Shown: positions 34,901 through 45,393 of the stretch, piece by piece
Position numbering within the stretch: the stretch's first letter is position 1
Layout: the number at the start of each line of letters is the position of its first letter
The notes under the pieces: model-generated
Database searches by the model: none
What the model saw: the letters and a program-made list of their open reading frames with translations, nothing else
Told to the model about the DNA's origin: nothing
Made by a program: the position numbers and the translations under genes
Source of the DNA: Albugo candida
Lineage: Eukaryota; Oomycota; Peronosporomycetes; Albuginales; Albuginaceae
Direction: 5' to 3'
Assembly (NCBI GenBank): GCA_905220665.1
Contig: CAJNAR010000169.1
Location: forward strand, 372,001 to 436,000
DNA length: 64,000 nt

Positions 34901-37900
34901 ATTTTCGCTCTCGGGAATCTCTGTTTCAACACTGAAAACGTCGATCGACTCGTCCAGGCACATGTTGTCAAAATCATGATCACATATATGTTCCCGGGTG
35001 AATTACAAGTGCAGATTCAGGCTGTAGCAGCGATTCGAGCTCTGTGCGTCTCGGAAACAGTGCGTCTTCAGACTGTGTCGGAGGGAGTGCTTCAGCCTTT
35101 GAATCTATCGGTTTGCTCGAATTCCACTGATTTGAAACGTGAGGCTGCAGCAGCGTTCGTTACGCTTACACACAGCGAAGAAATCAAAGTGAAAATGACA
35201 AAGGAAGGCTGCGTGACGTTGCTTCTGAGCCTGATGACCTGCAACGATCCTGAGACTCAAGTCTTTGCAATGACGGCAATAGCGAATATCGCAGAGATGA
35301 CACAAGATTCTACGCACGATAGTATGATACAGGAAGGGCTTCTGACCGCATTAGGAGCGTCTACGGAGCCGTACCTCACACGACAAAGAAATCGATGTTT
35401 TGCATTACTTTCAATGAATTTGAGGCTGCACAGTGCTTTGATGAAAATGAACGCTTTGGGCGGTGTCGTCGCCTCGACGTCTGTCAACGTGGAAAACGCT
35501 TTGGAATGCTATCGATTTACATCCATTTTGATCGCCAATCTATCGATCAACGCAGCGTTCCACAGAGAACTGATCGAACAAGGCGGTGTGGAAGCTCTTT
35601 CAATCGCTTTACAACTCTTACGCGACACGGAACGTTTGGAAGCGGAACGAGTAAACGCACAAAGAGAGATCGCAGCGGCACTCCGAAATCTTTCGTGTTC
35701 GCAATTCGCTCTCTCCAAAGACACTCTCACACTTTTACAGAAGCTGATGGAAGAAGAAGACTATGAGACGCTTGAGAATGCGTGCATTGCCGTACGCGAC
35801 CTGGCGACGTATCCACTCGCATTGACACCATTTCGATCCGTTAAAGGCGTCGAATCGCTTTTGAATCTCCTCAAGCGATTCACCTGCATCCAAGTGAAGC
35901 GTACAGCATGTCAAGCGCTGTACAACTTGTCATTACACAGTGAAATACAATCTGAAATCGTGCATTTCGAAGGGCTTCCGATACTTTTGGCGCTATTACA
36001 ATTCGAAGACGCGAGTCTTTCCCATTCGACTTGCAGTGTGCTCGCAAATATCGCAGAAAACCACGCAAATCGATCGAAAATGGCGCAACATGGCGTTTTT
36101 CAGCATCTGAAATTCGCATTACGTGTGGCAAACGAAACGCAACGTATGGAAATGGCTATCAGCGTCCAACAGGAAGCGATCCGTACAATCGCAAACATGG
36201 CAGTCGATGATACTGTCGCAGCCAAAGTCGTATCCACCGGCGCTTTGTATGTTCTCAGGGAAGCACTCGAGTCTCAGGACGCTCAAACACAGCGATGTGC
36301 CGCTTTAGCGCTCGCCAATCTCTCCGCAAATGAACAGACTATCCCGAAACTCATTCAAAATGACGTGTTTCCTCTCTGTTTGTCGCTGCACAAACGATGC
36401 GATCGGATCGATGAGACAACGTATCATTTGCTCACATTGTTTACGAATGTCGCGAGTTCGAATTCTATTCCCATTGAGAAAGCGATTGAAATGCTAACAA
36501 TTTTCATACATTCTCTGCAGCAATTCGATTGGGATGTACGTCGCATGGGAGCATTTGGAATTGCCAATTTTGCAGCGCAAACGGAATTGCATTCGCTATT
36601 GCTTTCGTTCAGTGGGAAGGACGCTGCCACAGGCTCTGATGTCGCATTGATACGCTTATTGATGGATTTGATCGAGTGTGAGGATGTTTCTTGTCAGCGA
36701 CATATCCTCTCTTCCATTCGCGGGCTTTGCTGTGACGAGAAAGCACGAAAGGCGTTGTACGACGTTGGAGTCATTCCGATCTTATTTCGACTTTTAAAGA
36801 GCACAAGCGGCGACACACAGACGCAAGTATTCGCATCACTGATCAATTTATCGTCTTCACGATTCATCGATCGACATGTCGACTTGATGATCAAAGTACT
36901 TGGAATCGATCGTTTGATTTCATTCCTTTGCACGCCGGAAATAGTCTGCAGGCTTTTTGGAGCGATTTCAATCAAAAGCGTCACAGCTGCACAACAGAAA
37001 CGCTATCACGAGAGTGTTTTCACTTCGGGAGCGATACAGGCGCTTATCGAAACGCATTACGATACAAACGATGATACATGTCGTTGCATTGCATTAGCGC
37101 TTTGTGATTTGTGCTGTATCGCGTCGGAATATCGTCAGACTGTGGTGTCTCAAGGCGGAATTCCGTGCATATTGAAATTAGCGCTCGTCGAAGAAGAATC
37201 CGATCGCTCTGCTGCTATCGCCACAATACGACAGCTCTCTCAAGTTGCAGCATACAGAGAATGTATCGCGTCGATCGGCTTGCATCCAATCTGTCGCGCC
37301 ATTTCCGACATTCCTACGAGCAGCGAAATGGCTGAAAATGCGATTATAACGCTTTACGAGTACTCTCACGAGACAAAGTATCAGCAGCGAATCGCAGACG
37401 CTGTCGCGTATGGGGATCTATGGAGGATAGCTGCGTCGAATGTGCCTTTAGCAGAGGTTGCGTGTGGGATTGTAGCAAATATTTCCGAGCTTTCCACGAT
37501 ACACTCGCACTTACAAAGCCAACAGGAATTCAAAATGTTTTTCGACTTTGATGCGTTCATTGTACGTCCATGCACCCCAAATGCGCTCGTGGAATCACTG
37601 TGCATTCTGAAGAACCTCGCGGCACATTCCGAAAACCATTCGACGATGCTGTCCCGAAACCAACAGAGACTTTTGTATTGGGCTTTGGAGACCTCTTTTG
37701 ACGTCGATGTGAGGCTGCAAGCGCTTTTGGGTTTGGCCAATTTCGCATGCAATCCTTTGGCACTCGAACGTCTGCTTTTCGATTTCGATTCGGATTTCTG
37801 CAGAATGCAATTGTTACTATCGCTTTTCGATGAAGAGAATCCCATTTTTATACAGCGAGTCGTAGCGGTGATAATTGGGAACGTTGCGGCTCTTTTGGGC

Positions 37901-40900
37901 TTTCAGGAGCTTCTCCTAAAAGCTGGCGCTAGTACCGCACTTGTTGATGTGCTAAAACGGGAAAAAGACATGCCCTTACGTCATTGTGTCACGAATGTGT
38001 GTGTAAAACTCGCGCAACATTCCGAGCATTTGCGTCAATTTGGTAATGTGATACAATCGCCAGAGATTTTCATCGATTTGATATGGGAAGCACAACGCAA
38101 CAACGCGGACACTGAGCTGAGGAATACCGTCTTATTAAATGCGATGCGAATGCTGCGATCGCTCTCTGAGCTCAAAGAGTGTTCAGTCGAAATGATGCGT
38201 TTACATGCTCACAAAGTAATTGACGTACTGATTTCTGCGTCTTGTTCTCGCGACTCGAAGCTACAGAGTGAGACGGTATTGTGTTGCTATCATCTCACTA
38301 AAAGCACTGTCAATCAGAAGCTTTTGGCGGATGGGAAAGTACTCCAAGTCATTCTTCCGCTCTGTGTATCGCCCAACGAACATATCGCTTGCTGCGCATG
38401 CGCCACTGTCGCTAATATCTCTCAATGTGAAGAAACACACGCGATATTGAGAGATAGTAATGTGATTCCTTTGGTCGTTCGAGCGATCAAAGAGAAGCGG
38501 CTTCCGGTTCTCAGAGAAGCTATTCGTTTAGTAGCAAATTCGATAACAACAAATGAGTTTCAGACCTCTTTTATCGCCAAAGATGTCGTCAAAGTTTTGT
38601 TGGAAACGTCTTTGAACGGCGATGATGCGTGTCAGCTGCAGGCTTCTTTGGCTTTGTATCGCGTTAGTAGCAGTGGTACGCAGAGACTTTTGCTCACGGA
38701 ATTTGCGATTGAAACACTGCATACACTTTTATTGTCGACGAACGAAAGGGTTCAATCGCATGCGATCGGTACCCTCGGGAATCTCTCACTTGAAAATGGC
38801 GCCTTCCTCGTGGCAAACCATACAATCTCAGCGATCATTTGTATGCTACAACGTCGTCCTCTGTCTTGTTGTGACGATATGACAATCGCTGTGCTGAGGT
38901 CTTTGGCATTGGAATCGGAATTCAGTAATGTCTTTCACGAAAATGGAGGTCTTTTACCGCTTTGGAAGCGCTGTTGTGAGAGTACGGACAGAAGACTACT
39001 GCGACAGTGTGCAGGCCTTTTGATTCATTTCGCAGACGATACGCAGCGATTTGTTCTGACACACTGGAAACAGTATGAAGATGCAATGGAAGCACTTATA
39101 CGGAACGCAATTGCGTTTGACGACATCCAAATCGCTCGAAATGTTGCTCAGAATTTGTGCATTCGGACATTTAAACCGGAAAATCACATCACTTTGCCAC
39201 TGTATCGGTGTCTTATCGAATTGGTGTCGCTGCATGACGACCATTGCGGGTCGTATGCAGCCCTGGCGATTGGCAATATCGCGGCTTCCAGGAAGGATCA
39301 GGCATTCATACTGCAATGTGGAGGCATACAATCGCTAGTGGCACTGCTCGATTCACAGTCTTCTTCTTGCCAGGAACACGCGGCTCGCGCGATAGCTCGC
39401 CTGGCTGCATACGAAGAGAATCAAGAGCGTTTATTCGAAGCTGAGGCGCACACGCAATTGATACAACTCCTCGATACCAAAAGCAGTAGTATTCGACTGC
39501 ATGTTGTGATGGCTATCTGTAATCTCACTGCTCACGATCCCAAGAACACGGAGAGCATTGTGCAAGCGCACGCGATCTCTCTTCTGATCCAAACACTCGA
39601 AACCGGAGATTCGATGTGCAATAAAGCGGTCTGTAGGGCGCTTTGTAATCTCAGCACCGCAGTCGTTGAGAAATTGCATCTATTCATTGAAAAGGAAGAC
39701 ATTCGGAGCATTGTTCGTGTCGCAATTCGACCGACTCGGAAAACGTGTTTGCTCCTTTCCAATTTCGCAATGAATTTGAATGTTGCAACAGCGCTTGTCG
39801 ATGCAAATGCCCTCGTTCCTGTCATCAGACTGCTCTCATCCTCCTGCGTTAAAGATCAACGAACAGGGGCGCTGGCAATGTACAACATGTCGCGTGATCG
39901 CCAAAAGGAAGCCACGATTGCGGACAAAGTACTCGACTCGAATCTGATCCGTCTCGTTACTTCGTTGGATCCTTGGGTGAGTCTGTACGCGATCATGACA
40001 CTAGGCAACGTTTCTTCCAGCTCTCATGTGCGTCAGCTTTGTGAAGAGAACGGAATTGGATCGGCTTTGATTACAATTATCAAAGAGAACAAAAAGGAGA
40101 AAGCTCGAGACACTACTCTCCGTATCGGTGACGCCGCATGCATTACACTGTGCAATTTGGCGTACAGCTCTCACACGCAGAAAGAGATATTCCATCGGGA
40201 AGCGTTGGAAGCAATTCTGAGGCTTAAAGGCCGTCAGCGATTGCAATGGATGATACTCTCCAATGTCGCTGCGGATAAGCGTAATCAGCGCATATTGTGG
40301 GAAGAAGGAGTGGTCCAAAGAGCAGTCGATGCAACAGATTCGATCGACAAAGATATCCGATTGTATAGCACGCTGCTCATTGCCAATATCTCTGGAAACA
40401 CGAATTATAACGACATTCTTGGCGAAAAAGGAGGCGTCAAGTGTTTGCTCGCATTGACGTGCTCTCAGGATCCCAATTTACAGACACTTGCGATATCGAG
40501 TCTTTGCTGTCTCTGCCAGTACTCACCTTCTAATCGACTGCTATTCATTCAGACAAATGGACTCTCCTCACTCCTTATGGCTGCGAATGCGACGACGATC
40601 GAAACGCATCGACACGTAGCGGCTTTCTTTCTTATCCTTTCGCTAAAAGATGCGTTTCCGAATCAGCTCGCGAGACCTGACATCATTTCGACGTTGTTAC
40701 AGCTTGCGAATTCAGCAGAGGAGCACGTCGCTTTCTACAGCTGTGGAGCTCTTGCAAACATATCGGAGCGCGTGGAGAATCATCATGCGTTTACAGGTAT
40801 TCAGAAGCTTATTACGAGGCTCCTGCAGCATGAGAGCGCACTCGTTGTGCGGGAGGCACTTTGGATGACTTGGAATTTGCTTTCCAATATATCGTATCAA

Positions 40901-43048
40901 AACGAGCTCATTGCTAACGGGTTCTGCGACCTCTTTCTCGTCGGTTTGAGATCAGATTCTGAATGTCAATATGTCACGGCACTCGCATTGGAAAAGCTTA
41001 CGCGTAATGTCACTTCACATTCGACTTTTTTCTCGGGAAATGGAGTCGTGACTTTGCTCCATTTGGCTCACTCGTCTGACGAGCAAACTCAATTGAAAAG
41101 TATTTCTGCGCTGCGGAATTTGGTTTGTAGTGAAGCGCATGCTGTCGCGTTTGACACAAGCAAACACCTCGGGACTGTTGTTGCGTTACTTGAGCATGCG
41201 AATCCGATGATACAGAGAGCTACAGCTGAGATCGTACATCGACTGAGCTTTCGATCAGAATGGAGGAAGGAGATCAGTGAAAAGGGCGTTCTCATTCTCG
41301 TAAAAAGATGCGTTATCGATGTGATCAAAAGACGAGCTGAAGCAATTGATTGGGACTTTGCGTACGAGTGCGTCGGAGTTGTGGCCAACTACGCGGAAGA
41401 TGCGTTCTATCAGACTGAAATGATGGACACAGATCTCGTGGGCGCGCTCATTCATTTGGTGAAAGCACTTTATGAAGAAAAGAGCGATTCTTGGGCCCTG
41501 GCGGACTGGATCGAGCAAGACGTAGCAAGAACACTGGCACTTCTGTGCGGTAACGAGCTATTTCAGAAAGATATTTACGAGAAGGGAGTTTTGCAATGTC
41601 TCTTGATGCTCGCTGAATCTTTCGATGAGAAAACTCGAGGATTTGCGAGTTTGGGCATCCGATTGCTTGCGAGTAATGTCAAAGTATGCAAACACATTGC
41701 TAGCGGATCGCTTTCTTTATTCTTACAGCTGGCAGGAAGCGGTAATGTCGACCTCAAGCAGACCGCTGGTTTCGTACTTGCAAACTTGACAGTGAGTGAA
41801 GAGAACAAAGTGATTTTTGGAGGACATATCGATCGAATGATTGAACTCTGTCACTGCACAGATGTACGCGTGCGGCGATATGGCGTCTTCGCGTTGGCCA
41901 ATATGTCGAGTGTCTTGCATCTCGAGTCTGACGCGCTTTGTGAGAGTGGAATTACAACGCTGTTGATGCTCTCCGATGACGAGGAACTCAGTATCCGACG
42001 CGATGTGGCTCGAGCGTTTGTTCATCTCTCAAGGCACAAATCACTGTATGCAAAGCTGATTCCACGTGGAAATTCGATCCTATTCCCACTATCAAAGGCC
42101 TCTGATCTCGATACAAAACGATTCGCAACGCTGGCGATATGTAATTTCGCTTCTCGAATTTCCAAACACCAGAGAGCGCACTTGGCCACAGACCGAGACA
42201 TTCAGTCATTGATTCATCTCGCACGATTCCACGACGTGGATGTTCAACGACATGTAGTCCTGGCGCTTGCAGGCTTCCTCATGGAGGCTCAGGATAAGCT
42301 TTTTATGATCGAGAAAGGCTTAGTAGGACCATTGATCGATCTTCTCCGATCGCCACATCCTCATGTTCAGTTATGCGGCAGCCTGGCGCTCAATTTGGTG
42401 GTATTGGGCACCGATGACGGTCTTAAAGTGGCAGTCATGGAGCATAATGCCTTACCGCCACTTGGAGCTCTCGTGCATTCGGCTCATGTCGAGTGCGTGA
42501 AAAGCGCATTGTATTGTATCGGTACTTTGTGTGAGAACCGAATTGTTTTGAAAGCATTCGATGAGCACGATCTCACAAGTACGATCACCGATTTGGCTCG
42601 TCATTCCGATACGGAGATACAGCGAAGCTGTGGGTATATGCTCGCGTTGTGGGCAGAGCACGATTATGAGTTCCAGGAAGCTATGATAAACGCGAGTATA
42701 TCGCTGGCAGAGGTCCAAGACAGAGAATGCCAGGATTATGCGTCTTTCATTCTCGCTCATCTATCATCGAATCGGCAGTATCAGCCTTTGCTGTTGCGTG
42801 GCGGGGCGCTTGGACCTTTGGTCGCAATGGTGACAAATGAGCCATACCCCAAACATTACGCGGGTCTCGCATTGCTACAGCTTGCGGATAATTATGAGAA
42901 TCACTTGCAAATTGTAGAAAAAGGAGGCGTCGAAGCGCTACTTCGACTGGCAAGAATACGCTCACCAGACAAAGAGATTCAGTACAAAGCATCGAAAAGT
43001 CTTGGACAATTAGCAAAAAATGCCACAGAAGCGTTATCGATAAAGTGA
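31955..43048 (+). CDS. Giant armadillo-repeat protein (3,697 aa)
   Basis: One uninterrupted 11-kb frame starts at ATG 31955. From the first 40 residues to the end it is a series of armadillo repeats of roughly 41-42 residues, so about 85-90 copies. Typical phrases recur: LANIA, GNLAF, ALANLA, AICNLT, GAIPYLL, GGLQPIIALA, IQEGGMEPLVLLLQS. The best intact repeats are in the first third (to about 34,600), with a Vac8/beta-catenin-like layout; the middle is more diverged and the end regular again. There is no catalytic, membrane or targeting motif. An ARM solenoid this long would be an extended superhelix for protein binding. Family members have roles in adhesion, vacuole inheritance and cilia, so function cannot be assigned here. 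The absence of introns is notable beside the intron-rich neighbours. Confidence 0.92.
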   Translation: MSKLLEQLVARGRRERNSPEQREIAYNLAEISTNPQYHEKMVLKGAIQALTHLLTNTNDVEAFQLTCMCLANIASCPVTRTRIVKDGVLPLLINHLKSSETDITSKQYLAMMLGNLAFESALHKDIIKEDAINALVSLMNAENTILGAFCAFALTNISLNEDYRCDIVEEGGISRLIDLACSSDVKAQIQALTCLGGLCIDPQYRSRAVEEGIIDVLILMARVELSHVRTQVAAALCSLSSAVESQVEIADRALLTIISLSLSGDPKVEEHACGAIANLTEREDIHEKILSENGLMILMTLGRAKELDTRAEACRCFANLTTNVNILQAIARKEIVEILIEDVSVDHFICQRYAALAIANICMDEHHQSVVVSLGAIRPLIRLARAFDREIEARRYSILAFANLAAREANHSILLDEDCLQALYALSSTADGTCQYFVAYALANLASNSETHTKMVEEGGLQPIIALASSQDTDVHHHATAALRGLAVQEAVRIKIIQEGGMEPLVLLLQSDDPQVLREVCAAIYNLSLSEEALFEIPNSGAIPYLLHCCQSSDLEIVQQSCAIIANVAEKHGNQILVCQHEGIPPLAANMRSHDIIVQREAGRAIANLTALEGSHDAIVANKAHKLLIMYLESPDGPCKRVGVMGICNLTRNELFRQKLMNGNTLSLLIAHTQSNVTEIVQFSLLAIANFALSPQIHAKMVEKGVLICVASNTNASNDQIRSFATYVIARIARNPSYRTLITESGGLTPLLRLIERKEECVDHEILPAICSLSFLDANKQNISLHAIPFLVGMLSDCHSDALRWTCCTIANMAERLDLQPHLVTANVIPRLCHILQNKDERLQAEAARAIGNVAIHYEYAILILQHEILPNLRLMLSGKDVTCQRMSVMTLHNLSSATENHIKVFGCMTESHSDTLSVLLSTLKEGLSSHSMQDHEVIEHCLLTISNLSASTITHREIMESALDLLIAYTKQGDIKCRHYAIFALGNLCFNTENVDRLVQAHVVKIMITYMFPGELQVQIQAVAAIRALCVSETVRLQTVSEGVLQPLNLSVCSNSTDLKREAAAAFVTLTHSEEIKVKMTKEGCVTLLLSLMTCNDPETQVFAMTAIANIAEMTQDSTHDSMIQEGLLTALGASTEPYLTRQRNRCFALLSMNLRLHSALMKMNALGGVVASTSVNVENALECYRFTSILIANLSINAAFHRELIEQGGVEALSIALQLLRDTERLEAERVNAQREIAAALRNLSCSQFALSKDTLTLLQKLMEEEDYETLENACIAVRDLATYPLALTPFRSVKGVESLLNLLKRFTCIQVKRTACQALYNLSLHSEIQSEIVHFEGLPILLALLQFEDASLSHSTCSVLANIAENHANRSKMAQHGVFQHLKFALRVANETQRMEMAISVQQEAIRTIANMAVDDTVAAKVVSTGALYVLREALESQDAQTQRCAALALANLSANEQTIPKLIQNDVFPLCLSLHKRCDRIDETTYHLLTLFTNVASSNSIPIEKAIEMLTIFIHSLQQFDWDVRRMGAFGIANFAAQTELHSLLLSFSGKDAATGSDVALIRLLMDLIECEDVSCQRHILSSIRGLCCDEKARKALYDVGVIPILFRLLKSTSGDTQTQVFASLINLSSSRFIDRHVDLMIKVLGIDRLISFLCTPEIVCRLFGAISIKSVTAAQQKRYHESVFTSGAIQALIETHYDTNDDTCRCIALALCDLCCIASEYRQTVVSQGGIPCILKLALVEEESDRSAAIATIRQLSQVAAYRECIASIGLHPICRAISDIPTSSEMAENAIITLYEYSHETKYQQRIADAVAYGDLWRIAASNVPLAEVACGIVANISELSTIHSHLQSQQEFKMFFDFDAFIVRPCTPNALVESLCILKNLAAHSENHSTMLSRNQQRLLYWALETSFDVDVRLQALLGLANFACNPLALERLLFDFDSDFCRMQLLLSLFDEENPIFIQRVVAVIIGNVAALLGFQELLLKAGASTALVDVLKREKDMPLRHCVTNVCVKLAQHSEHLRQFGNVIQSPEIFIDLIWEAQRNNADTELRNTVLLNAMRMLRSLSELKECSVEMMRLHAHKVIDVLISASCSRDSKLQSETVLCCYHLTKSTVNQKLLADGKVLQVILPLCVSPNEHIACCACATVANISQCEETHAILRDSNVIPLVVRAIKEKRLPVLREAIRLVANSITTNEFQTSFIAKDVVKVLLETSLNGDDACQLQASLALYRVSSSGTQRLLLTEFAIETLHTLLLSTNERVQSHAIGTLGNLSLENGAFLVANHTISAIICMLQRRPLSCCDDMTIAVLRSLALESEFSNVFHENGGLLPLWKRCCESTDRRLLRQCAGLLIHFADDTQRFVLTHWKQYEDAMEALIRNAIAFDDIQIARNVAQNLCIRTFKPENHITLPLYRCLIELVSLHDDHCGSYAALAIGNIAASRKDQAFILQCGGIQSLVALLDSQSSSCQEHAARAIARLAAYEENQERLFEAEAHTQLIQLLDTKSSSIRLHVVMAICNLTAHDPKNTESIVQAHAISLLIQTLETGDSMCNKAVCRALCNLSTAVVEKLHLFIEKEDIRSIVRVAIRPTRKTCLLLSNFAMNLNVATALVDANALVPVIRLLSSSCVKDQRTGALAMYNMSRDRQKEATIADKVLDSNLIRLVTSLDPWVSLYAIMTLGNVSSSSHVRQLCEENGIGSALITIIKENKKEKARDTTLRIGDAACITLCNLAYSSHTQKEIFHREALEAILRLKGRQRLQWMILSNVAADKRNQRILWEEGVVQRAVDATDSIDKDIRLYSTLLIANISGNTNYNDILGEKGGVKCLLALTCSQDPNLQTLAISSLCCLCQYSPSNRLLFIQTNGLSSLLMAANATTIETHRHVAAFFLILSLKDAFPNQLARPDIISTLLQLANSAEEHVAFYSCGALANISERVENHHAFTGIQKLITRLLQHESALVVREALWMTWNLLSNISYQNELIANGFCDLFLVGLRSDSECQYVTALALEKLTRNVTSHSTFFSGNGVVTLLHLAHSSDEQTQLKSISALRNLVCSEAHAVAFDTSKHLGTVVALLEHANPMIQRATAEIVHRLSFRSEWRKEISEKGVLILVKRCVIDVIKRRAEAIDWDFAYECVGVVANYAEDAFYQTEMMDTDLVGALIHLVKALYEEKSDSWALADWIEQDVARTLALLCGNELFQKDIYEKGVLQCLLMLAESFDEKTRGFASLGIRLLASNVKVCKHIASGSLSLFLQLAGSGNVDLKQTAGFVLANLTVSEENKVIFGGHIDRMIELCHCTDVRVRRYGVFALANMSSVLHLESDALCESGITTLLMLSDDEELSIRRDVARAFVHLSRHKSLYAKLIPRGNSILFPLSKASDLDTKRFATLAICNFASRISKHQRAHLATDRDIQSLIHLARFHDVDVQRHVVLALAGFLMEAQDKLFMIEKGLVGPLIDLLRSPHPHVQLCGSLALNLVVLGTDDGLKVAVMEHNALPPLGALVHSAHVECVKSALYCIGTLCENRIVLKAFDEHDLTSTITDLARHSDTEIQRSCGYMLALWAEHDYEFQEAMINASISLAEVQDRECQDYASFILAHLSSNRQYQPLLLRGGALGPLVAMVTNEPYPKHYAGLALLQLADNYENHLQIVEKGGVEALLRLARIRSPDKEIQYKASKSLGQLAKNATEALSIK

Positions 43049-43152
43049 TTTTTCTCCTCCTGTCAATCAAAAACAAAAGCGGACATTGACTGTCGAATAG
43101 ATATGTTGGACGGCCGTGCGCCACTGATTTTGATGGAATGTAGAGATAGGAT

Positions 43153-45249
43153 TCATCCAAGTTTGAGTGGGATCGAGTATCTCCGTTGGTCCGTGACGCC
43201 TTCCGTAGCGGGTTGAAGTGTTTGCGTATTTTCCAGCAATTCCATTTCGATTTTTGAGATATTCAGCTGACTTCCTGTGCTATTGGAACGCCGCATCATT
43301 CTCTTTGTACGCTGCAGATAGCTCATTGGAGTCTGAAATTGCATTCAGTAAAGCACACAGAACAAATGCATACTTCATCTCACCTGTAGCATTTTCGTAA
43401 AGTCTTGATAACTAACTTTTCCATCATTGTCAGCGTCTGTGCGTCGAATCATTTCCTTGCACATTGCTCGGTCAAAGTGAGGTCCAAGTAGCCCTATCAT
43501 TGCTGAGTGAGAGCATTCAAAACAATCGATTGTGTAGAATGGCATACCAAGTAGATCGTGATCCGTGACACTTTTGCTGTTATCGCGATCAAAGAGCCCA
43601 AAGGCCCGACGAGTGAAAAGATCGTTCGAAATGTCTTCGGGATTGAGTGTCGCTGCCACAAACTCCAGCAAGTTGACTCCATTCACACGTTGTTGATCGA
43701 GTCTGTCGGTAAACACATTAGTGTATCAAATGTCGAGCGCTTTTGACAACGTACGATTGGAATATCTGCTCAACATCGAGGGAATAGCGCTGTAGCGACT
43801 CTGCATGCTGCATCTCGTGCAAAGTCAGAATCCCATTATGTGCCACATTCAGTTCGTTATACACTTCACAGTGTTGTCGTGTTCGCCCTGATGGCATACA
43901 GAAAGCCACTGCGACGAGTGCAGCACGATGAAATGCGCTATATTGGCAGAAGGCTTTCAATCTCGGTATGAAGACGTCGTACACTTGCATCTTGACTCGA
44001 TGCGTATCGGATCGGATCCAAGGATGAATAAGGACTTGAGACGCCGAATAGCGAGTTGTGGGATCGGGCTAAAGCACTGGTCAGACGATACGTTTGGAAA
44101 CGATCGGATTCGTACATTGAGAAGTTTCTTAATCAGAGATTTCGCTTCTGCGGATACATTAGTCCAAACTTCATCGCTGAAGAAGTAATTGGCTTGAAGG
44201 ATGTTCTCTACTAACTCCTCCTCCGTGCTCCCAAAGAACGGAGCTTTGTTGCTCAAAAGCATAAACTACAGAGATACATAAAGTGAATCTGTTTGTGATA
44301 TGTCTCATGCACCGCATACCATTATGACTCCGAGACTCCATAGATCACACGAGTGCGTGTAATTACCTTCCAAAACCTCTGGCTATCCGTCTCATTGAGT
44401 CACATTCCTAAAGCACAAGAGATTGATGCAGACATACCGCCATATAAACGACAGAGCCGAGAATCTTTCGCATGGAGACTCCCATTTTGAATAATGTGCT
44501 CGCTCCAAAACTATTTTCGTGCACAGTGAGAGTACGCTATAGACCTTGTGCAAACGCCTCGTACTCGCAAAGCTTGATTTCCAATTCAAGTTGGTCGGCG
44601 TCTTGCAAAAGTATGTTTTCGAGCTTCAAATCGCGATGCTAAATGTACACACATTCAAAGAAGCCACCACGAAACTGCGAGGATCTGCTTACACAAATGA
44701 AACGAGAATGCAAGTATTGAATCACTGAAGCGAGCTTCCTGATAATCTCACGAGTGTAGTCTTCATCGTAAGCGTGTCCTATATCGACAATCAACAGCGA
44801 TAGCAGCCTCACCTATGCAGTAAGCGTACCGCGTGTTTTCACCGTCTCCAATAGCTACAGATTTTCAAACAGACTCAGTTGGCTACAAAGTACAAAGAAC
44901 GCGCCTTTACTACCGTTCCAGAAGCAGCGAGCTCCATAATGATATAGAAATGACGATCGTCCTCAAAGGTTTCCAGCATGCGCACAATGTTGGGATGGTG
45001 GAGACCTCGTAAAATATCGATCTCCTTCTCAAACTCACTTCGTTTGTGCCCAACAATGTTGATTGTTTTCATTGCATATAGCCTCTGCGTCTGTATATGC
45101 TCGACTTTTTCTACAACACCGAAAGCTCCCTTCCCGAGATGGTCAACAATCCTGTACACTTGCAGCACAGGCTCTTTTCGATGCAAACAAAGATTCCGCT
45201 GGAAAAAGTTTGGTTGACCTAGGCCTTCCTTGCTGGAAACGCATCCCAT
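43153..45249 (-). CDS. Calcium-dependent protein kinase (CDPK) with EF hands
   Basis: Ten exons fit in phase: 44914-45249, 44830-44854, 44693-44778, 44565-44638, 44438-44510, 44320-44382, 44116-44265, 43755-44068, 43384-43702 and 43153-43332 (539 aa). The start MGCVSSK fits N-myristoylation plus palmitoylation at Cys3, so membrane attachment is likely. Kinase residues: G39-x-G-x-x-G44, K61, HRD at 150-152, DFG at 174-176, PE at 199-200. After the kinase comes a junction-like helix (RLKAFCQYSAFHRAALVAVAF), then EF-hand units: a first loop without proper ligands (NVAHNGILTLHE), a second degenerate LDQQRVNGVNLLEF, a good third DRDNSKSVTDHDL and a good fourth DADNDGKVSYQDF. The linker between the last two holds a cysteine-containing insertion (TIDCFECSH). 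The structure follows CDPKs of plants, alveolates and oomycetes. Confidence 0.92.
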
Positions 45250-45393
45250 TCTGAAGCCTTACAACGACAGCTGCAGGAAAAGTGGTGATAAACGCATTTC
45301 GATCAGTCTTGTGCTATTTCCGTGCGTAAACTGTCAAGGCTATTTTGGAAGGTCGATGGAATCACTTGGGTGTTTATTATTACTCTTTAGCGT

